In this document: positions 52,268 to 61,575 of the stretch, piece by piece
How the letters are laid out: each line of letters starts with the position of its first letter
Numbering within the stretch: the stretch's first letter is position 1
Origin: Sulfurimicrobium lacus
GTDB lineage: Bacteria; Pseudomonadota; Gammaproteobacteria; Burkholderiales; Sulfuricellaceae
Reading direction: 5' to 3'
Assembly (NCBI RefSeq): GCF_011764585.1
Contig: NZ_AP022853.1
Coordinates: 2,761,501-2,825,500, forward strand
Length of the DNA: 64,000 nucleotides
Notes under the pieces: model-generated
What the model was told of the DNA's origin: nothing
The model's database searches: none
The model's input: the letters and a program-made list of their open reading frames with translations, nothing else
Translations under genes and position numbers: made by a program

Positions 52268-54079
52268 TCAGGCATTTCTGGCGCGCTTGCGTTCGTTCTC
52301 GGTGAGGTAACGCTTGCGCAGGCGGATGGATTTCGGCGTCAGCTCCACCAGTTCGTCGTCGGCGATGAATTCCACCGCGGACTCGAGTGTCAGCTGAACC
52401 GGCGGGGTCAGGCGCACGGCTTCGTCAGTACCGGAGGAACGCACGTTGGTCAGTTGTTTGCCCTTGATCGGGTTCACCACCAGGTCGTTATCGCGGCTGT
52501 GAATACCGATGATCATGCCTTCGTACAGCTTGTCGCCGGGGGAAACAAACATGCGGCCACGATCTTCCAGCTTCCACAGCGCATAGGCGACTGCCTCGCC
52601 GTTGTCCTGCGAGATCAGCACGCCGTTATGACGCGAAGGAATGTCCGGCTTCATCGGTGCGTATTCATCGAATACGTGGCTCATCACGCCGGTACCGCGC
52701 GTCAAGGTCATGAATTCCGACTGGAAGCCGATCAGGCCACGTGCCGGAATGCGGTAATCCAGGCGCACACGCCCCTGGCCGTCGGGCAACATGTCCTGCA
52801 AATCGCCACGGCGACGACCGAGCTCTTCCATCACCGCACCCTGATTGGAATCTTCCACATCGGCGGTAAGCATTTCGAACGGCTCGCATTTCTCGCCATC
52901 GATTTCCTTGAGCAGCACGCGTGGGCGCGAAACCGACAACTCATAACCTTCACGACGCATGGTTTCGAGCAGAATCGTGAGGTGCAACTCACCACGCCCG
53001 GCGACCACAAACACGTCCGCGTCACCGGTTTCATCGACACGCAGCGCGACGTTGGTGAGCAACTCCTTGTTCAGACGCTCGCGAATCTGGCGGCTGGTAA
53101 CGAATTTGCCTTCCTGCCCGGCCAGAGGCGAGTTGTTGACCTGGAAATTCATGGTCAAGGTGGGCTCGTCCACGGTCAGCATCGGCAACGCTTCCGGTGC
53201 GTCGACCGCGGTCAGCGTGACGCCGATACCGATCTCATCGACCCCGTTGATCACCACGATGTCGCCCGCCTGCGCTTCATCCAGCTGCACCCGGTTCAAG
53301 CCGCTGAAGCCCAGCACCTGGTTGACTTTCGCACGCACGCCCTTGTCTCCCGGACCACGCATCACCAGCACTTCCTGCCCCGGCTTCAAACGGCCGCGAG
53401 CAACACGGCCGATACCGATGCGGCCGACGTAACTGGAATAATCGAGGGCCGAAATCTGCAGTTGCAGCGGCAGGTCGGGATTGCCTTCCGGCGAGGGCAC
53501 ATGCTTGAGGACAGCTTCGAACAGCACGCGCATGTTGTCGCTCGGCGTGTTGTAATCCAGCGAGGCAAAGCCGTTGAGGGCCGAAGCATAGACCACGGGA
53601 AAATCCAGTTGCTCTTCGGTCGCGCCCAGCTTGTCGAACAGGTCGAAGGTCTGGTTCACCACCCAGTCCGGACGCGAGCCGGGACGGTCGATCTTGTTCA
53701 CCACCACGATCGGCTTGAGGCCAAGCGCCAGGGCTTTCTTGGTCACGAAGCGGGTCTGCGGCATCGGGCCTTCGACCGCGTCCACCAGCAGCAGCACGCC
53801 GTCGACCATCGACAGCACGCGTTCCACCTCGCCGCCGAAGTCGGCGTGTCCCGGAGTGTCAACGATATTGATGTGGTGGCCCTCAAACTCGATCGAGGTA
53901 TTCTTGGCAAGAATGGTGATGCCACGCTCTTTTTCCAGATCGTTGCTGTCCATCACTCGTTCAACCACATGTTGGTGTGCGGCGAAGGTACCTGCCTGCT
54001 GCAGGAGCTTGTCCACCAGGGTGGTCTTGCCGTGGTCGACGTGGGCGATAATGGCGATATTACGGAGGGCGCGTGACAT
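52268..54079 (-). CDS. typA: Ribosome-associated translational GTPase TypA/BipA
   Basis: The 603-residue protein carries [17 protein letters not shown] (G1), [16 protein letters not shown] (G3), [13 protein letters not shown] (G4) and the TypA C-terminal domain ([15 protein letters not shown]). It acts in 50S assembly and stress adaptation. GGAAAG precedes the ATG. An extended -10 TGCTAGAAT is upstream on the minus strand. A long open frame on the opposite strand is a composition artefact. Confidence 0.96.
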   Translation of the reverse strand: MSRALRNIAIIAHVDHGKTTLVDKLLQQAGTFAAHQHVVERVMDSNDLEKERGITILAKNTSIEFEGHHINIVDTPGHADFGGEVERVLSMVDGVLLLVDAVEGPMPQTRFVTKKALALGLKPIVVVNKIDRPGSRPDWVVNQTFDLFDKLGATEEQLDFPVVYASALNGFASLDYNTPSDNMRVLFEAVLKHVPSPEGNPDLPLQLQISALDYSSYVGRIGIGRVARGRLKPGQEVLVMRGPGDKGVRAKVNQVLGFSGLNRVQLDEAQAGDIVVINGVDEIGIGVTLTAVDAPEALPMLTVDEPTLTMNFQVNNSPLAGQEGKFVTSRQIRERLNKELLTNVALRVDETGDADVFVVAGRGELHLTILLETMRREGYELSVSRPRVLLKEIDGEKCEPFEMLTADVEDSNQGAVMEELGRRRGDLQDMLPDGQGRVRLDYRIPARGLIGFQSEFMTLTRGTGVMSHVFDEYAPMKPDIPSRHNGVLISQDNGEAVAYALWKLEDRGRMFVSPGDKLYEGMIIGIHSRDNDLVVNPIKGKQLTNVRSSGTDEAVRLTPPVQLTLESAVEFIADDELVELTPKSIRLRKRYLTENERKRARNA

Positions 54080-54111
54080 GAAAACTTTCCGGTGCTGTAA
54101 AAAGCCGACAA

Positions 54112-54120
54112 TTCTAGCAT
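54112..54120 (-). promoter_or_regulatory. Extended -10 box of typA
   Basis: TGCTAGAAT on the minus strand, 33 bp before the typA ATG. An extended -10 (TGn) can compensate for the weak -35. Confidence 0.4.
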
Positions 54121-54126
54121 AACTAT

Positions 54127-54155
54127 CTGGTAATTTTCTGAATTACACGTATAAT
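54127..54155 (+). promoter_or_regulatory. Candidate rhlE promoter
   Basis: CTGGTA, a 17-bp spacer and a perfect TATAAT (54150-54155). The start would be near 54162, giving a leader of about 280 nt before the rhlE GTG. Confidence 0.45.
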
Positions 54156-54161
54156 GCGCCA

Positions 54162-54439
54162 CCTTGTCTGGTAGAAATCTTCCAGGCACTTGGTTCATCG
54201 TTCCCTGGCCCCCTAGAATTCAGCCTTTCTGAATTTCAGCTTTACCCCCGGTTAGCGACGATGTTTTAGTTGCGCCGCGCGGTGTTTTGCTGACGTTTAT
54301 CTCCGGTATTTCCGGTTGTCTCGCCGTTCCCTGCCTGCGCATTTGTATTTTTGGAGTTGCCCTCACCCCTAGCCCTCTCCCGCATTGCGTGAGAGGGGGA
54401 CGTAGTGCGCTGTGCGATTCCTTAATTTGAGGAATTTCC
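54162..54439 (+). other. Long structured leader region of rhlE
   Basis: The 360-bp gap 54080-54439 contains no gene. Downstream of the candidate promoter are an AGAATTCAG/CTGAATTTC hairpin (about 54215-54238) and copy 4 of the C-rich repeat. Then comes GAGGA 6 nt before the GTG start. A cold-shock-type regulated leader is possible but unproven. Confidence 0.45.
54359..54410. repeat. C-rich palindromic repeat in the rhlE leader (copy 4)
   Basis: CCCTCACCCCTAG, then an interrupted stem CCCTCTC-CGC/GCG-GAGAGGG (54373-54397). A short GTGCG/TGCG-type tail follows. Same layout as the copies in pgeF, after bamD and before rlmN. Confidence 0.65.
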
Positions 54440-55762
54440 GTGTCTTTTGAATCTTTAAATCTTAATCCTTCCATTCTCAAAGCTATCATCGAGAGCGGCT
54501 ACACCGAACCTACCCCAATCCAGTCTGCGGCGATTCCTGAAGTCATCGCCGGCCATGACCTGATGGCCTCGGCACAAACCGGCACCGGCAAAACCGCCGC
54601 TTTCATGCTGCCTGCCCTGCACAAGCTGGCAACGCCTTCGGCAGTCAAAAGCCGCGGCCCGCGCGTACTGGTACTGACACCCACCCGCGAACTGGCAAAC
54701 CAGGTCAACGAAGCCGCACGCAAATACGGCAAGAACCTGCGCGTCAATACCGTGTGCATCCTGGGCGGCATGCCTTATCCGCTGCAAAACAAGCTGCTGT
54801 CGCAGCCTGTTGACATCCTGGTTGCCACGCCCGGCCGCCTGATCGACCACCTGGAACGCGGCCGCATCGATTTCTCGCGCCTCGAAATGCTGATCCTGGA
54901 CGAAGCCGACCGCATGCTGGACATGGGCTTCATCGACGACGTAGAGAAAATCGCCGCCGCCACCCCTGCCAGCCGTCAGACCCTGCTCTTCTCCGCCACG
55001 CTGGAAGGCGTGATCGGCAAGCTGGCCGCGCGCCTGCTGAAGGATCCCAAACGCATTCAGATCGCCGCGCAACAAGCACGCCACGAAAACATCGAGCAGC
55101 GTCTGCATTTCGTTGACGACATGGCGCACAAGAGCCGCCTGCTGCAGCATCTGCTCACCGATGTCGATCTCAAGCAGGCCATCGTCTTCACCTCCACCAA
55201 GCGCGACGCCGACATGCTGGCGGAAGACCTGTTCGCACAGGGCCACTCCTCGGCAGCCCTGCACGGCGACATGAACCAGGGCGCACGTACGCGCACCCTG
55301 ACCAAAATGCGCCGCGGCGGCATTCGCGTCCTGGTCGCCACCGATGTGGCAGCGCGCGGCCTGGACGTTCCCGGCATCAGCCACGTGATCAACTTCGACC
55401 TGCCCAAGTTCGCCGAAGACTACGTGCACCGCATCGGCCGTACCGGTCGTGCCGGCGCCTCCGGTATCGCTGTTTCTTTCGCGTCCCACAAGGACATGCA
55501 GCACCTGCAGCGCATCGAACGCTTTACCGGCCAAACCATTGCGCCGCACACCATAGCCGGCTTCGAGCCGAAGCGTGTACCGCGTGCCGGCGGCGCTCCG
55601 CGCTCAGGCGCAGGGCAGGACCGCAAATTCGCCGGCAAGCCTGCTGGTGCTGGCGGCCGCAGCTTTACCGGCCAACCGCGGCGCGAAGGCGGCTTCGGTA
55701 GCGGCGAAAAGCGTCCCAACGCAGGCGGCTTCGGCCACCACAACGGACGCCGCCACGGTTAA
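54440..55762 (+). CDS. rhlE: DEAD-box RNA helicase RhlE-like
   Basis: The 440-residue protein starts with GTG (GAGGA 6 nt upstream). Helicase motifs in order: Q motif (GYTEPTPIQSAAIP), Walker A (AQTGTGKTAAF), PTRELA, GGMPYP, TPGRL, DEAD (LILDEADRMLDMGF), SAT, and the C-terminal HRIGRTGRAG. A glycine/arginine-rich, low-complexity tail of about 60 residues follows, as in RhlE. It probably acts in ribosome assembly and RNA remodelling in the cold. A strong bidirectional terminator ends it. Confidence 0.93.
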   Translation: MSFESLNLNPSILKAIIESGYTEPTPIQSAAIPEVIAGHDLMASAQTGTGKTAAFMLPALHKLATPSAVKSRGPRVLVLTPTRELANQVNEAARKYGKNLRVNTVCILGGMPYPLQNKLLSQPVDILVATPGRLIDHLERGRIDFSRLEMLILDEADRMLDMGFIDDVEKIAAATPASRQTLLFSATLEGVIGKLAARLLKDPKRIQIAAQQARHENIEQRLHFVDDMAHKSRLLQHLLTDVDLKQAIVFTSTKRDADMLAEDLFAQGHSSAALHGDMNQGARTRTLTKMRRGGIRVLVATDVAARGLDVPGISHVINFDLPKFAEDYVHRIGRTGRAGASGIAVSFASHKDMQHLQRIERFTGQTIAPHTIAGFEPKRVPRAGGAPRSGAGQDRKFAGKPAGAGGRSFTGQPRREGGFGSGEKRPNAGGFGHHNGRRHG

Positions 55763-55780
55763 GCCGTTGTAGCAAGCAAT

Positions 55781-55812
55781 AAAAAAGGCGCTGAAAAGCG
55801 CCTTTTTTATTT
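55781..55812. terminator. Bidirectional terminator between rhlE and the glycine-zipper gene
   Basis: A 12-bp stem AAAAAAGGCGCT/AGCGCCTTTTTT around a GAAA loop (55781-55808), with A and T runs on both sides. It serves both convergent genes. Confidence 0.92.
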
Positions 55813-55827
55813 TCGGCCCCGACCGAA

Positions 55828-56163
55828 TCAATCGTCGTAACGATCGCCCTCGCGCCCGTGACGATGCTTGTAATGCCCGCGATGCCGTCCATTGTCGTGA
55901 TGGTCATGATCGTCGACATAAACGACTTCTCTGCGCACCGACGGTTCGCGCCGGTTCGAAGTCAGCACTGCCGTTCCGGTAGCACCGCCGATCGCACCGC
56001 CGATGATCGCACCATCGCGTCCACCCACGGCAGAGCCGATAGCGGCACCCGTTGCGCCACCCAAGGCACCGCCCAGGACAGCATTGCCGTCCACACCTGC
56101 GTGCGCGGGGACCGCAAGAGCGCCGAGCAAGGCGAGACCAGTCAAACCAGCAAACAATTTCAT
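55828..56163 (-). CDS. Secreted glycine-zipper protein with His/Asp-rich tail
   Basis: The 111-residue protein starts MKLFAGLTGLALLGALAVPAHA, a clear signal peptide. A glycine-zipper segment follows (GNAVLGGALGGATGAAIGSA, GAIIGGAIGGATGTAVL), of the kind that inserts in or associates with membranes. The C-terminus is rich in His, Asp and Arg (DDHDHHDNGRHRGHYKHRHG) and could bind metal ions. The start at 56163 is chosen because the signal peptide begins there. No specific family function is known. Confidence 0.8.
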   Translation of the reverse strand: MKLFAGLTGLALLGALAVPAHAGVDGNAVLGGALGGATGAAIGSAVGGRDGAIIGGAIGGATGTAVLTSNRREPSVRREVVYVDDHDHHDNGRHRGHYKHRHGREGDRYDD

Positions 56164-56228
56164 GAATATTCCCTCAGTTACCAAAAATGCGATTGAAAAT
56201 GGTAGCAGCTTTCCCGCACCCGGAAAAA

Positions 56229-56732
56229 TTACGGTTTGTTCACCAAACCGTCTTCCGTGTTGAGCAGCCGAGCCGTCGTGATGAAAGACAAGGTTCGGTG
56301 CCCCTGGATATCGGCGTGCAGGGCCTCCACGATAGGCGGGTTGGCGGGCACATCGGCCTGCCATGAAATCACGAAGTTGGCGCCGGAGCCGCCGGCCGAC
56401 TCCTTGCGTTCCACGTACATTTCGTAAGTCGCCATGGGCGCGATGGTTTTGGACGCGGACACATACTCGTTCAACAGCTTGCCACGGGTGTCGTAATAGC
56501 GCGCTGACACGACCCGGATGGAGCGCGTGAGATCCGTATTGCGGATGCTCACCAAGGCCGATACCAGACTTTTGAGCGGCACGCCCGCCTTGTCCAGGTC
56601 ACCGTGCCACACGTGCGAATAAATCGGCAGATACAGCGTTTGACCCCGGGAAAGCGCGGGAACCTCTTCGGCTATAGCCAGGCCAGTCATGCACATGGCA
56701 CCGATCAACCACAGCAGGCGGATAATTTTCAT
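56229..56732 (-). CDS. DUF3124 secreted protein
   Basis: The 167-residue protein has a signal peptide (MKIIRLLWLIGAMCMTGLAIA). The mature part is a beta-rich domain with TLYLPIYSHVWHGD, SIRNTDLTRSIRVVSARYYD and TYEMYVERKESAGGSGANFV, matching the DUF3124 pattern. Function unknown. AGGAG lies 5 nt before the ATG. It begins 8 bp after the truncated haemoglobin stop and is the last gene of a run that starts at hoxF. Confidence 0.8.
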   Translation of the reverse strand: MKIIRLLWLIGAMCMTGLAIAEEVPALSRGQTLYLPIYSHVWHGDLDKAGVPLKSLVSALVSIRNTDLTRSIRVVSARYYDTRGKLLNEYVSASKTIAPMATYEMYVERKESAGGSGANFVISWQADVPANPPIVEALHADIQGHRTLSFITTARLLNTEDGLVNKP

Positions 56733-56740
56733 GGGGCTCC

Positions 56741-57121
56741 TCAGCCTTCCTTGTTGCGCATGAAATCCGCGGTCTTGTGAAACGCCGCCGTCAGTTCGTT
56801 GCGCAGTTTGTCGTCCACGCCCACGTCGTCCATGGCGCGCATCATGCACCCCATCCACTGATCGCGCTCCGCCTCGCCGATGGCGAACGGCAAGTGGCGC
56901 TGGCGCAGGCGCGGATGGCCGAACTGTTCCACGTACAGCTGCGGCCCGCCAGTCCAGCCGGAGAGGAACATGAACAGTTTGCTGCGCGCCCCGGAAAGGT
57001 CCTGGGGATGCAGCTTGCGAATGCCGTAATAGTCCGGGTCCTCGTCCATGATTTCGTAAAAGCGGTCCACCAGGCGACGTATGGTCTCTTCGCCGCCGAT
57101 CTTTTGGTAATGCGTTTCCAT
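56741..57121 (-). CDS. Group II truncated haemoglobin
   Basis: The 126-residue protein aligns by eye with TrHbO-type globins. Tyr22 is at B10 (RFYEIM), the proximal His76 is in GHPRLRQRHLPFAIG, and Trp89 is at G8 (ERDQWMGCMM). Such globins bind O2, NO or peroxide and are tied to oxidative or nitrosative stress. It starts 2 bp after purT, so it is translationally close to purT and the hydrogenase genes. The exact ligand role cannot be told from sequence. Confidence 0.93.
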   Translation of the reverse strand: METHYQKIGGEETIRRLVDRFYEIMDEDPDYYGIRKLHPQDLSGARSKLFMFLSGWTGGPQLYVEQFGHPRLRQRHLPFAIGEAERDQWMGCMMRAMDDVGVDDKLRNELTAAFHKTADFMRNKEG

Positions 57122-57123
57122 GA

Positions 57124-58323
57124 TCAGCCTCTCACTGGTTTGACAAGGCTGGCAGCCAGCTTGGCGCGGCTGCGTGCTTCCTCGACGTTGGCGCCATTGG
57201 CCAGCGCCACGCCCATGCGGCGACGAACGAAGCTTTCCGGCTTGCCGAACAGGCGGATGTCGCTGTGCGGCACCATCAATGCCTGCGCCACACCCTCGAA
57301 GGCGATGCCTTTTTCGTCCATGCCACCGTAGATCACCGCCGACGCCCCCGGCTCGCGCAGGCTCACATCCACCGGCAAGCCGAGAATCGCGCGCGCGTGC
57401 AGTTCGAACTCGGACAGGCGCTGGCTGCACATGGTCACCATACCGGTGTCGTGGGGGCGCGGGCTGACCTCGGAGAACCATACACGATCGCCCCTGACGA
57501 ACAATTCCACGCCAAAAATACCGCGTCCGCCAAGATTGTCGGTGACGGCTTTGGCTACCTGCTGGGCCTTCTTCAACGCTTCCGGGCTCATCGCTTGGGG
57601 CTGCCAGCTTTCGACGTAATCGCCTTTGACCTGTATGTGGCCGATGGGGTCGCAGAAATGGGTTTCGATCTCGCCATTCGCGCCGAGCGCGCGCACGGTC
57701 AACAGCGTGATCTCGAAATCGAACTCGATCATTTCCTCGACAATCACCCGCCCGCGGTTCACCCGCCCGCCGCTCATGGCGTAATTCCATGCCTTTTCCA
57801 CGTCCTCGGGGCCATTCACGGTGGACTGTCCTTTGCCGGAAGAGGACATCACCGGTTTGACGATGCAGGGGTAGCCGATGGCCTTGTCGACCCACATCTG
57901 CAGTTCATTCTGAGTATCGGCAAAGGCATAGCGCGAGGTTGGCAGCTCCAGCTCTTCCGCAGCAAGGCAGCGGATGCCCTCGCGGTTCATGGTGAGCCGG
58001 GCTGCGCGGGCGGTTGGAATCACTTCCGCCAGCCCGGCCTGTTCGATTTCAGCCAGCATGTCGGTGGCGATAGCCTCGATCTCGGGCACGACGAGATGCG
58101 GTTTTTCTTGCTCCACCAGCGCGCGCAAGGCCTGTCCGTCGGCCATGTTGATGACGTGGGCGCGGTGCGCCACCTGGTGGCCCGGCGCATCCGGGTAGCG
58201 ATCCACCGCAATGACCTCGGCGCCCAGGCGTTGCAGGGCGATGATGACTTCCTTGCCCAGTTCGCCGCTGCCGAGCAGCATGACGCGGGTGGCGGAGGGA
58301 CTTAAAGGGGTGCCGATTTTCAT
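57124..58323 (-). CDS. purT: Formate-dependent phosphoribosylglycinamide formyltransferase
   Basis: The 399-residue ATP-grasp enzyme uses formate and ATP to formylate GAR in purine synthesis, replacing the folate-dependent PurN. Motifs: [38 protein letters not shown] (ATP-grasp loop) and [27 protein letters not shown]. The start [18 protein letters not shown] at 58323 is supported by the homologous N-terminus. It lies 10 bp after the hydrogenase protease gene and 2 bp before the globin gene, an unusual place for a purine gene. Confidence 0.95.
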   Translation of the reverse strand: MKIGTPLSPSATRVMLLGSGELGKEVIIALQRLGAEVIAVDRYPDAPGHQVAHRAHVINMADGQALRALVEQEKPHLVVPEIEAIATDMLAEIEQAGLAEVIPTARAARLTMNREGIRCLAAEELELPTSRYAFADTQNELQMWVDKAIGYPCIVKPVMSSSGKGQSTVNGPEDVEKAWNYAMSGGRVNRGRVIVEEMIEFDFEITLLTVRALGANGEIETHFCDPIGHIQVKGDYVESWQPQAMSPEALKKAQQVAKAVTDNLGGRGIFGVELFVRGDRVWFSEVSPRPHDTGMVTMCSQRLSEFELHARAILGLPVDVSLREPGASAVIYGGMDEKGIAFEGVAQALMVPHSDIRLFGKPESFVRRRMGVALANGANVEEARSRAKLAASLVKPVRG

Positions 58324-58333
58324 GTGGATTGCC

Positions 58334-58831
58334 TCAGATGGTTTTCTCTGGCGGCATGATAAATTGATCCCATGCCTGGTGGCTAGGACTGGCACAGAGT
58401 TTTTGTAGCAGCGCCTGGGCAGATTCGAGATTGGACGCGGCCGCAGCGCTCAGCGGCTCGCCCAGTTCGAAGGCATGCCCACGCACGCCCAGCAGGTAAG
58501 AGGGCGGCGGCTCGCCGTACAGTTCCCGGTAGGCTTGGAGCACGGCTGCCGGGCTCATGGCATGAGAAGTGTAGCTGGTGTCTTTGGCCGCAGTTAAACG
58601 CGTGAAGGCGTAAGGCGGCGCACAGGAAACGCTGGCGTCGACAAACAGCACCCGTTCGCGGCCCAACATATCCGCCGCATGTTCGACCTGCAGCTGGAAA
58701 TCGGTAAGCAGTTCGACGTTGGGCGGATTCAGTGCCTCCAGCCGCTCGATCAGCAACGGGCCGAGGGCATCGTCGCCGCGGCTCGGGTTGCCGTAGGCGA
58801 AGATCAGCAGCGGTGCCGTCAAACGCCGCAA
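58334..58831 (-). CDS. hoxW: Hydrogenase maturation endopeptidase (HoxW type)
   Basis: The 165-residue protein begins [23 protein letters not shown], the N-terminal motif of the HyaD/HycI/HoxW proteases whose acidic residue binds nickel. [15 protein letters not shown] and [16 protein letters not shown] give the second Asp and the His ligand. It removes the C-terminal peptide of the large subunit after nickel insertion. It overlaps hoxH by 13 bp, which fits its inferred substrate. Confidence 0.88.
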   Translation of the reverse strand: MRRLTAPLLIFAYGNPSRGDDALGPLLIERLEALNPPNVELLTDFQLQVEHAADMLGRERVLFVDASVSCAPPYAFTRLTAAKDTSYTSHAMSPAAVLQAYRELYGEPPPSYLLGVRGHAFELGEPLSAAAASNLESAQALLQKLCASPSHQAWDQFIMPPEKTI

Positions 58832-60309
58832 CTACCCGCGCTGCCGCGCTCCATGCGGTCGACCACCTTGCCTTCGGCATCCCATAACTCCACTTCCAGC
58901 GGCATCTTGCCCAGGGCATGCGTGGCGCAGGACAGGCAGGGATCGAAGGCGCGGATCGCCACTTCGATATGGTTGAGCAGGCCCTCGGTAAGCTCATTGC
59001 CGTCCAGGTATTTGAGCGCCACCTGGCGCACCGCCTCGTTCATCGCCTGGTTGTTGTGGGTAGTGGAAACGATCAGGTTGGCGCGCACGATCAGCTCGTC
59101 CTCGTTGATGCGGTAGTGGTGGATCAGTGTGCCGCGCGGCGCCTCGATCACGCCCACGCCGCGCAGGGAGCGCTCGCCCTTGGTGACCAGTTCGTCGCCC
59201 AGCAGGTCGCCGTCGTGCAACAGTTCCTTGATGCCTTCGGCGCAGTGCAGCATCTCGATCATGCGCGCCCAGTGGTAGGCCAGCGTGGACTGGATGGCCA
59301 TGCCACCGCCGAACTCCTTGAAAGTCTTTCTCTCGGCCTCGGCCAGCGGGGTCGGAATGAAATCGCAGTTGTTGACGCGCGCCAACGGCCCCACGCGATA
59401 CCAGCCATTTTCCCGCCCCATGGAGCGGATGAAGGGGAATTTCATGTAGGACCAGGGCCGCACTTCCTCGTGGACCTGATCCCAGTAATGGCTGTAATCG
59501 AGGTGATCGAAGATGATTTGGTCGTTCTGGTCCTTGGCGCGCAAGCCGCCGTGGTAGAGATCGAGGGCACCGTCTTCGCGCACCAGGCTCATGAAACTGG
59601 ATTTGAAAAAGCCGAAGCCGTTGTGGAAATCCGGGGTTTCGCAATAGACCTTGCGGATCAGGTCCACCGCATCGCGGCTCCAGGCGATCATCTGGTCGAT
59701 GTCTTTCAACAGCGCATAACGTTCGGCCAGCGTCAGATTCTTGTTCACCCCGCCAGGTACCGCACCGGTACCGTGCACCCGCTTGCCGGAGGTGAGCTTG
59801 ATGATCTCCTGCCCGTATTTGCGCAGCGCCACGCCCTGCCGGGCGATTTCGGGATAAGCGGCGGCGACACCGACGATGTTGCGCTTGGCCACGTCGCTGT
59901 CGAAACCGAACAGCAGATCGGGCGAGGCCAGGTAATAGAAATGCAGCGCATGGGATTGCAGCACCTGCCCCAGGTGCATCAGGCGCCGCAGTTTCTCGGC
60001 GGTGGGCGTGAGCTTCGCGCCGACGATCATGTCCATGGCCTTGGCCGCGCCCAGGTTGTGGCTCACCGGGCAGATGCCGCACAGGCGCTGGACGATCACC
60101 GGCACTTCCCAGAACGGCCGCCCCTGGATGAATTTCTCGAAGCCGCGGAATTCGACGATATGGAACCGCGCCTGGTGCACGTGGTTGTCCGCGTCGAGCA
60201 GGAGCGTCACCTTGCCGTGGCCTTCCACGCGCGAGACCGGCTCGATCACCACGCGCTTGAGGTTCTCGGGATGGGCGGCTGTTTCAAGTTCAAAAGTCAT
60301 GGTGTGCAT
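58819..60309 (-). CDS. hoxH: NAD-reducing [NiFe]-hydrogenase large subunit HoxH
   Basis: The 496-residue protein carries both nickel-binding motifs: RLCGICPVSHNLGAAKAMD near the N-terminus and DPCLSCATH near the C-terminus. A tail of about 30 residues after the last His (ALGKMPLEVEL...) would be removed by HoxW. EPVSRVEGHGKVTLLLD is the usual large-subunit start. With HoxFUY it belongs to the group 3d cytoplasmic hydrogenases that couple H2 oxidation to NAD+ reduction. hyp maturation genes are not in the window. Confidence 0.95.
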   Translation of the reverse strand: MHTMTFELETAAHPENLKRVVIEPVSRVEGHGKVTLLLDADNHVHQARFHIVEFRGFEKFIQGRPFWEVPVIVQRLCGICPVSHNLGAAKAMDMIVGAKLTPTAEKLRRLMHLGQVLQSHALHFYYLASPDLLFGFDSDVAKRNIVGVAAAYPEIARQGVALRKYGQEIIKLTSGKRVHGTGAVPGGVNKNLTLAERYALLKDIDQMIAWSRDAVDLIRKVYCETPDFHNGFGFFKSSFMSLVREDGALDLYHGGLRAKDQNDQIIFDHLDYSHYWDQVHEEVRPWSYMKFPFIRSMGRENGWYRVGPLARVNNCDFIPTPLAEAERKTFKEFGGGMAIQSTLAYHWARMIEMLHCAEGIKELLHDGDLLGDELVTKGERSLRGVGVIEAPRGTLIHHYRINEDELIVRANLIVSTTHNNQAMNEAVRQVALKYLDGNELTEGLLNHIEVAIRAFDPCLSCATHALGKMPLEVELWDAEGKVVDRMERGSAGSCGV

Positions 60310-60314
60310 TCTCT

Positions 60315-60857
60315 CTAGTCAAAATGCAGCATCTCGTAATCCAGCTTCGGCTCGCGCCCCGCCAGCAGGTCGGTGAGGAACTGCCAGATCGCCTCGCCCG
60401 AGGGCGGGCAGCCGGGGAGGAAATAATCCACATTCACCACTTCGTAGATCGGGTGCACCTTGTCGAACGGCAGCGGCAATTCGGGATCATTCGGCACTTG
60501 GCCGCCCTCCAGCCCGCCTTCGTACTGGTACACCTCCTGGAAGCAATCCCACAGGTCGATGTTGTTGCGCATGGCCGGCAGGCCGCCGTTGATGGCGCAG
60601 GCGCCGATGGCGACCAGCACCTTGCAGTTCTTGCGGAATTCCCGCAGCACGTGGACGTTCTCGGCGTTGCATACGCCGCCTTCGACGATGCCGACATCGC
60701 ACGGCCCGCAGTGCTTGATATCGGTGAGCGGCGTGCGGTTGAATTCCACCAGTTCCACCAGATCGAACAGGCGCTCGTCGATGTCGAGCAGAGACATGTG
60801 GCAGCCGAAGCAGCCGGCCAGCGAGCAGGTGGCGAGGCGGATTTTCTGTTCACTCAT
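60315..60857 (-). CDS. hoxY: NAD-reducing hydrogenase small subunit HoxY
   Basis: The 180-residue protein is the short small subunit typical of this class, with one proximal 4Fe-4S cluster. Ligand motifs: CSLAGCFGCHMSLLD, HCGPCDVGIVEGGVC, IGACAINGG and LPGCPPSG. It lacks a Tat signal, as expected for a cytoplasmic enzyme. The start MSEQKIRLATC at 60857 overlaps the hoxU end by 8 bp. Confidence 0.94.
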   Translation of the reverse strand: MSEQKIRLATCSLAGCFGCHMSLLDIDERLFDLVELVEFNRTPLTDIKHCGPCDVGIVEGGVCNAENVHVLREFRKNCKVLVAIGACAINGGLPAMRNNIDLWDCFQEVYQYEGGLEGGQVPNDPELPLPFDKVHPIYEVVNVDYFLPGCPPSGEAIWQFLTDLLAGREPKLDYEMLHFD

Positions 60858-61575
60858 GGTCGCCTCCGGTCTGCACTTCCTTGATGCTGAGATGGTCCTT
60901 GATACTAAGATGGTCATAGATGCGATCGCCGATCGGCACGGCGAAACCGCGCCGCTTGACCAGCAGCGCCCCGGTCGGGCACACCTGCATCGCCTTGTCC
61001 GTCGCCGCGATACTGGTGTCGCCCAGCCGGCCGCTGGTCGAGTTGACCACCAGCGTGGTGCCGATGCCGCGCCCCGAGAGCCCGAACACGCTCTTGCCGT
61101 CCACGTCGCGGCTGGCACGCACGCACAGCTCGCAATAGATGCAGCGGTTGCGGTCGAGCAGCACGTCGGGATGGGAGGCGTCCACCTCGCGTTGCGGGTA
61201 GAAATGATTGAAGTGCGGACTCATCATGCCGAGATAGTAGGCCACGGCCTGCAGCTGACAGTTGCCGCTCTTCTCGCAACCGGGGCAAAGATGGTTGCCT
61301 TCGACGAACAGCATCTGCGTCAACACCAGGCGCTCCGCGTTCAGTTCCCCGGTGTCACTCAACACCTCCTGCCCCTCCACCGCGGGCATGGTGCAGGACG
61401 CGACATTGCGCCCGTTCACTTTCACCGTGCACAGCTTGCAGCTGCCGTGGGGCTTGAATTCCGGGTTGTGGCACAAGTGCGGAATATAGATCCCCGCCGC
61501 CAAGGCCGCGTCCATGATCGTCTGGCCGTCAGAAAAGGCCACGGCTTGACCGTCGATGCTGATGGTTTTGCTCAT
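60850..61575 (-). CDS. hoxU: NAD-reducing hydrogenase diaphorase subunit HoxU
   Basis: The 241-residue ferredoxin-like subunit resembles the N-terminus of NuoG. The 2Fe-2S ligands are in CHNPEFKPHGSCKLCTVKVNG, further cluster ligands in HLCPGCEKSGNC and CIYCELCVRASRDV, and a late CPTGAL. The start MSKTISIDG overlaps the hoxF stop (ATGA). Near the C-terminus an 18-bp tandem duplication (60880-60897 and 60898-60915) doubles DHLSIK. Confidence 0.94.
   Translation of the reverse strand: MSKTISIDGQAVAFSDGQTIMDAALAAGIYIPHLCHNPEFKPHGSCKLCTVKVNGRNVASCTMPAVEGQEVLSDTGELNAERLVLTQMLFVEGNHLCPGCEKSGNCQLQAVAYYLGMMSPHFNHFYPQREVDASHPDVLLDRNRCIYCELCVRASRDVDGKSVFGLSGRGIGTTLVVNSTSGRLGDTSIAATDKAMQVCPTGALLVKRRGFAVPIGDRIYDHLSIKDHLSIKEVQTGGDHE

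Noticed and set aside
52259-54076. A 605-codon open frame on the plus strand opposite typA
   Set aside because: typA on the minus strand is certain. The antisense frame is a by-product of codon bias, with no recognisable domain and no ribosome site.
54220-54489. 89-codon minus-strand frame in the rhlE leader
   Set aside because: It spans the repeat and the rhlE start in antisense; low-complexity translation.
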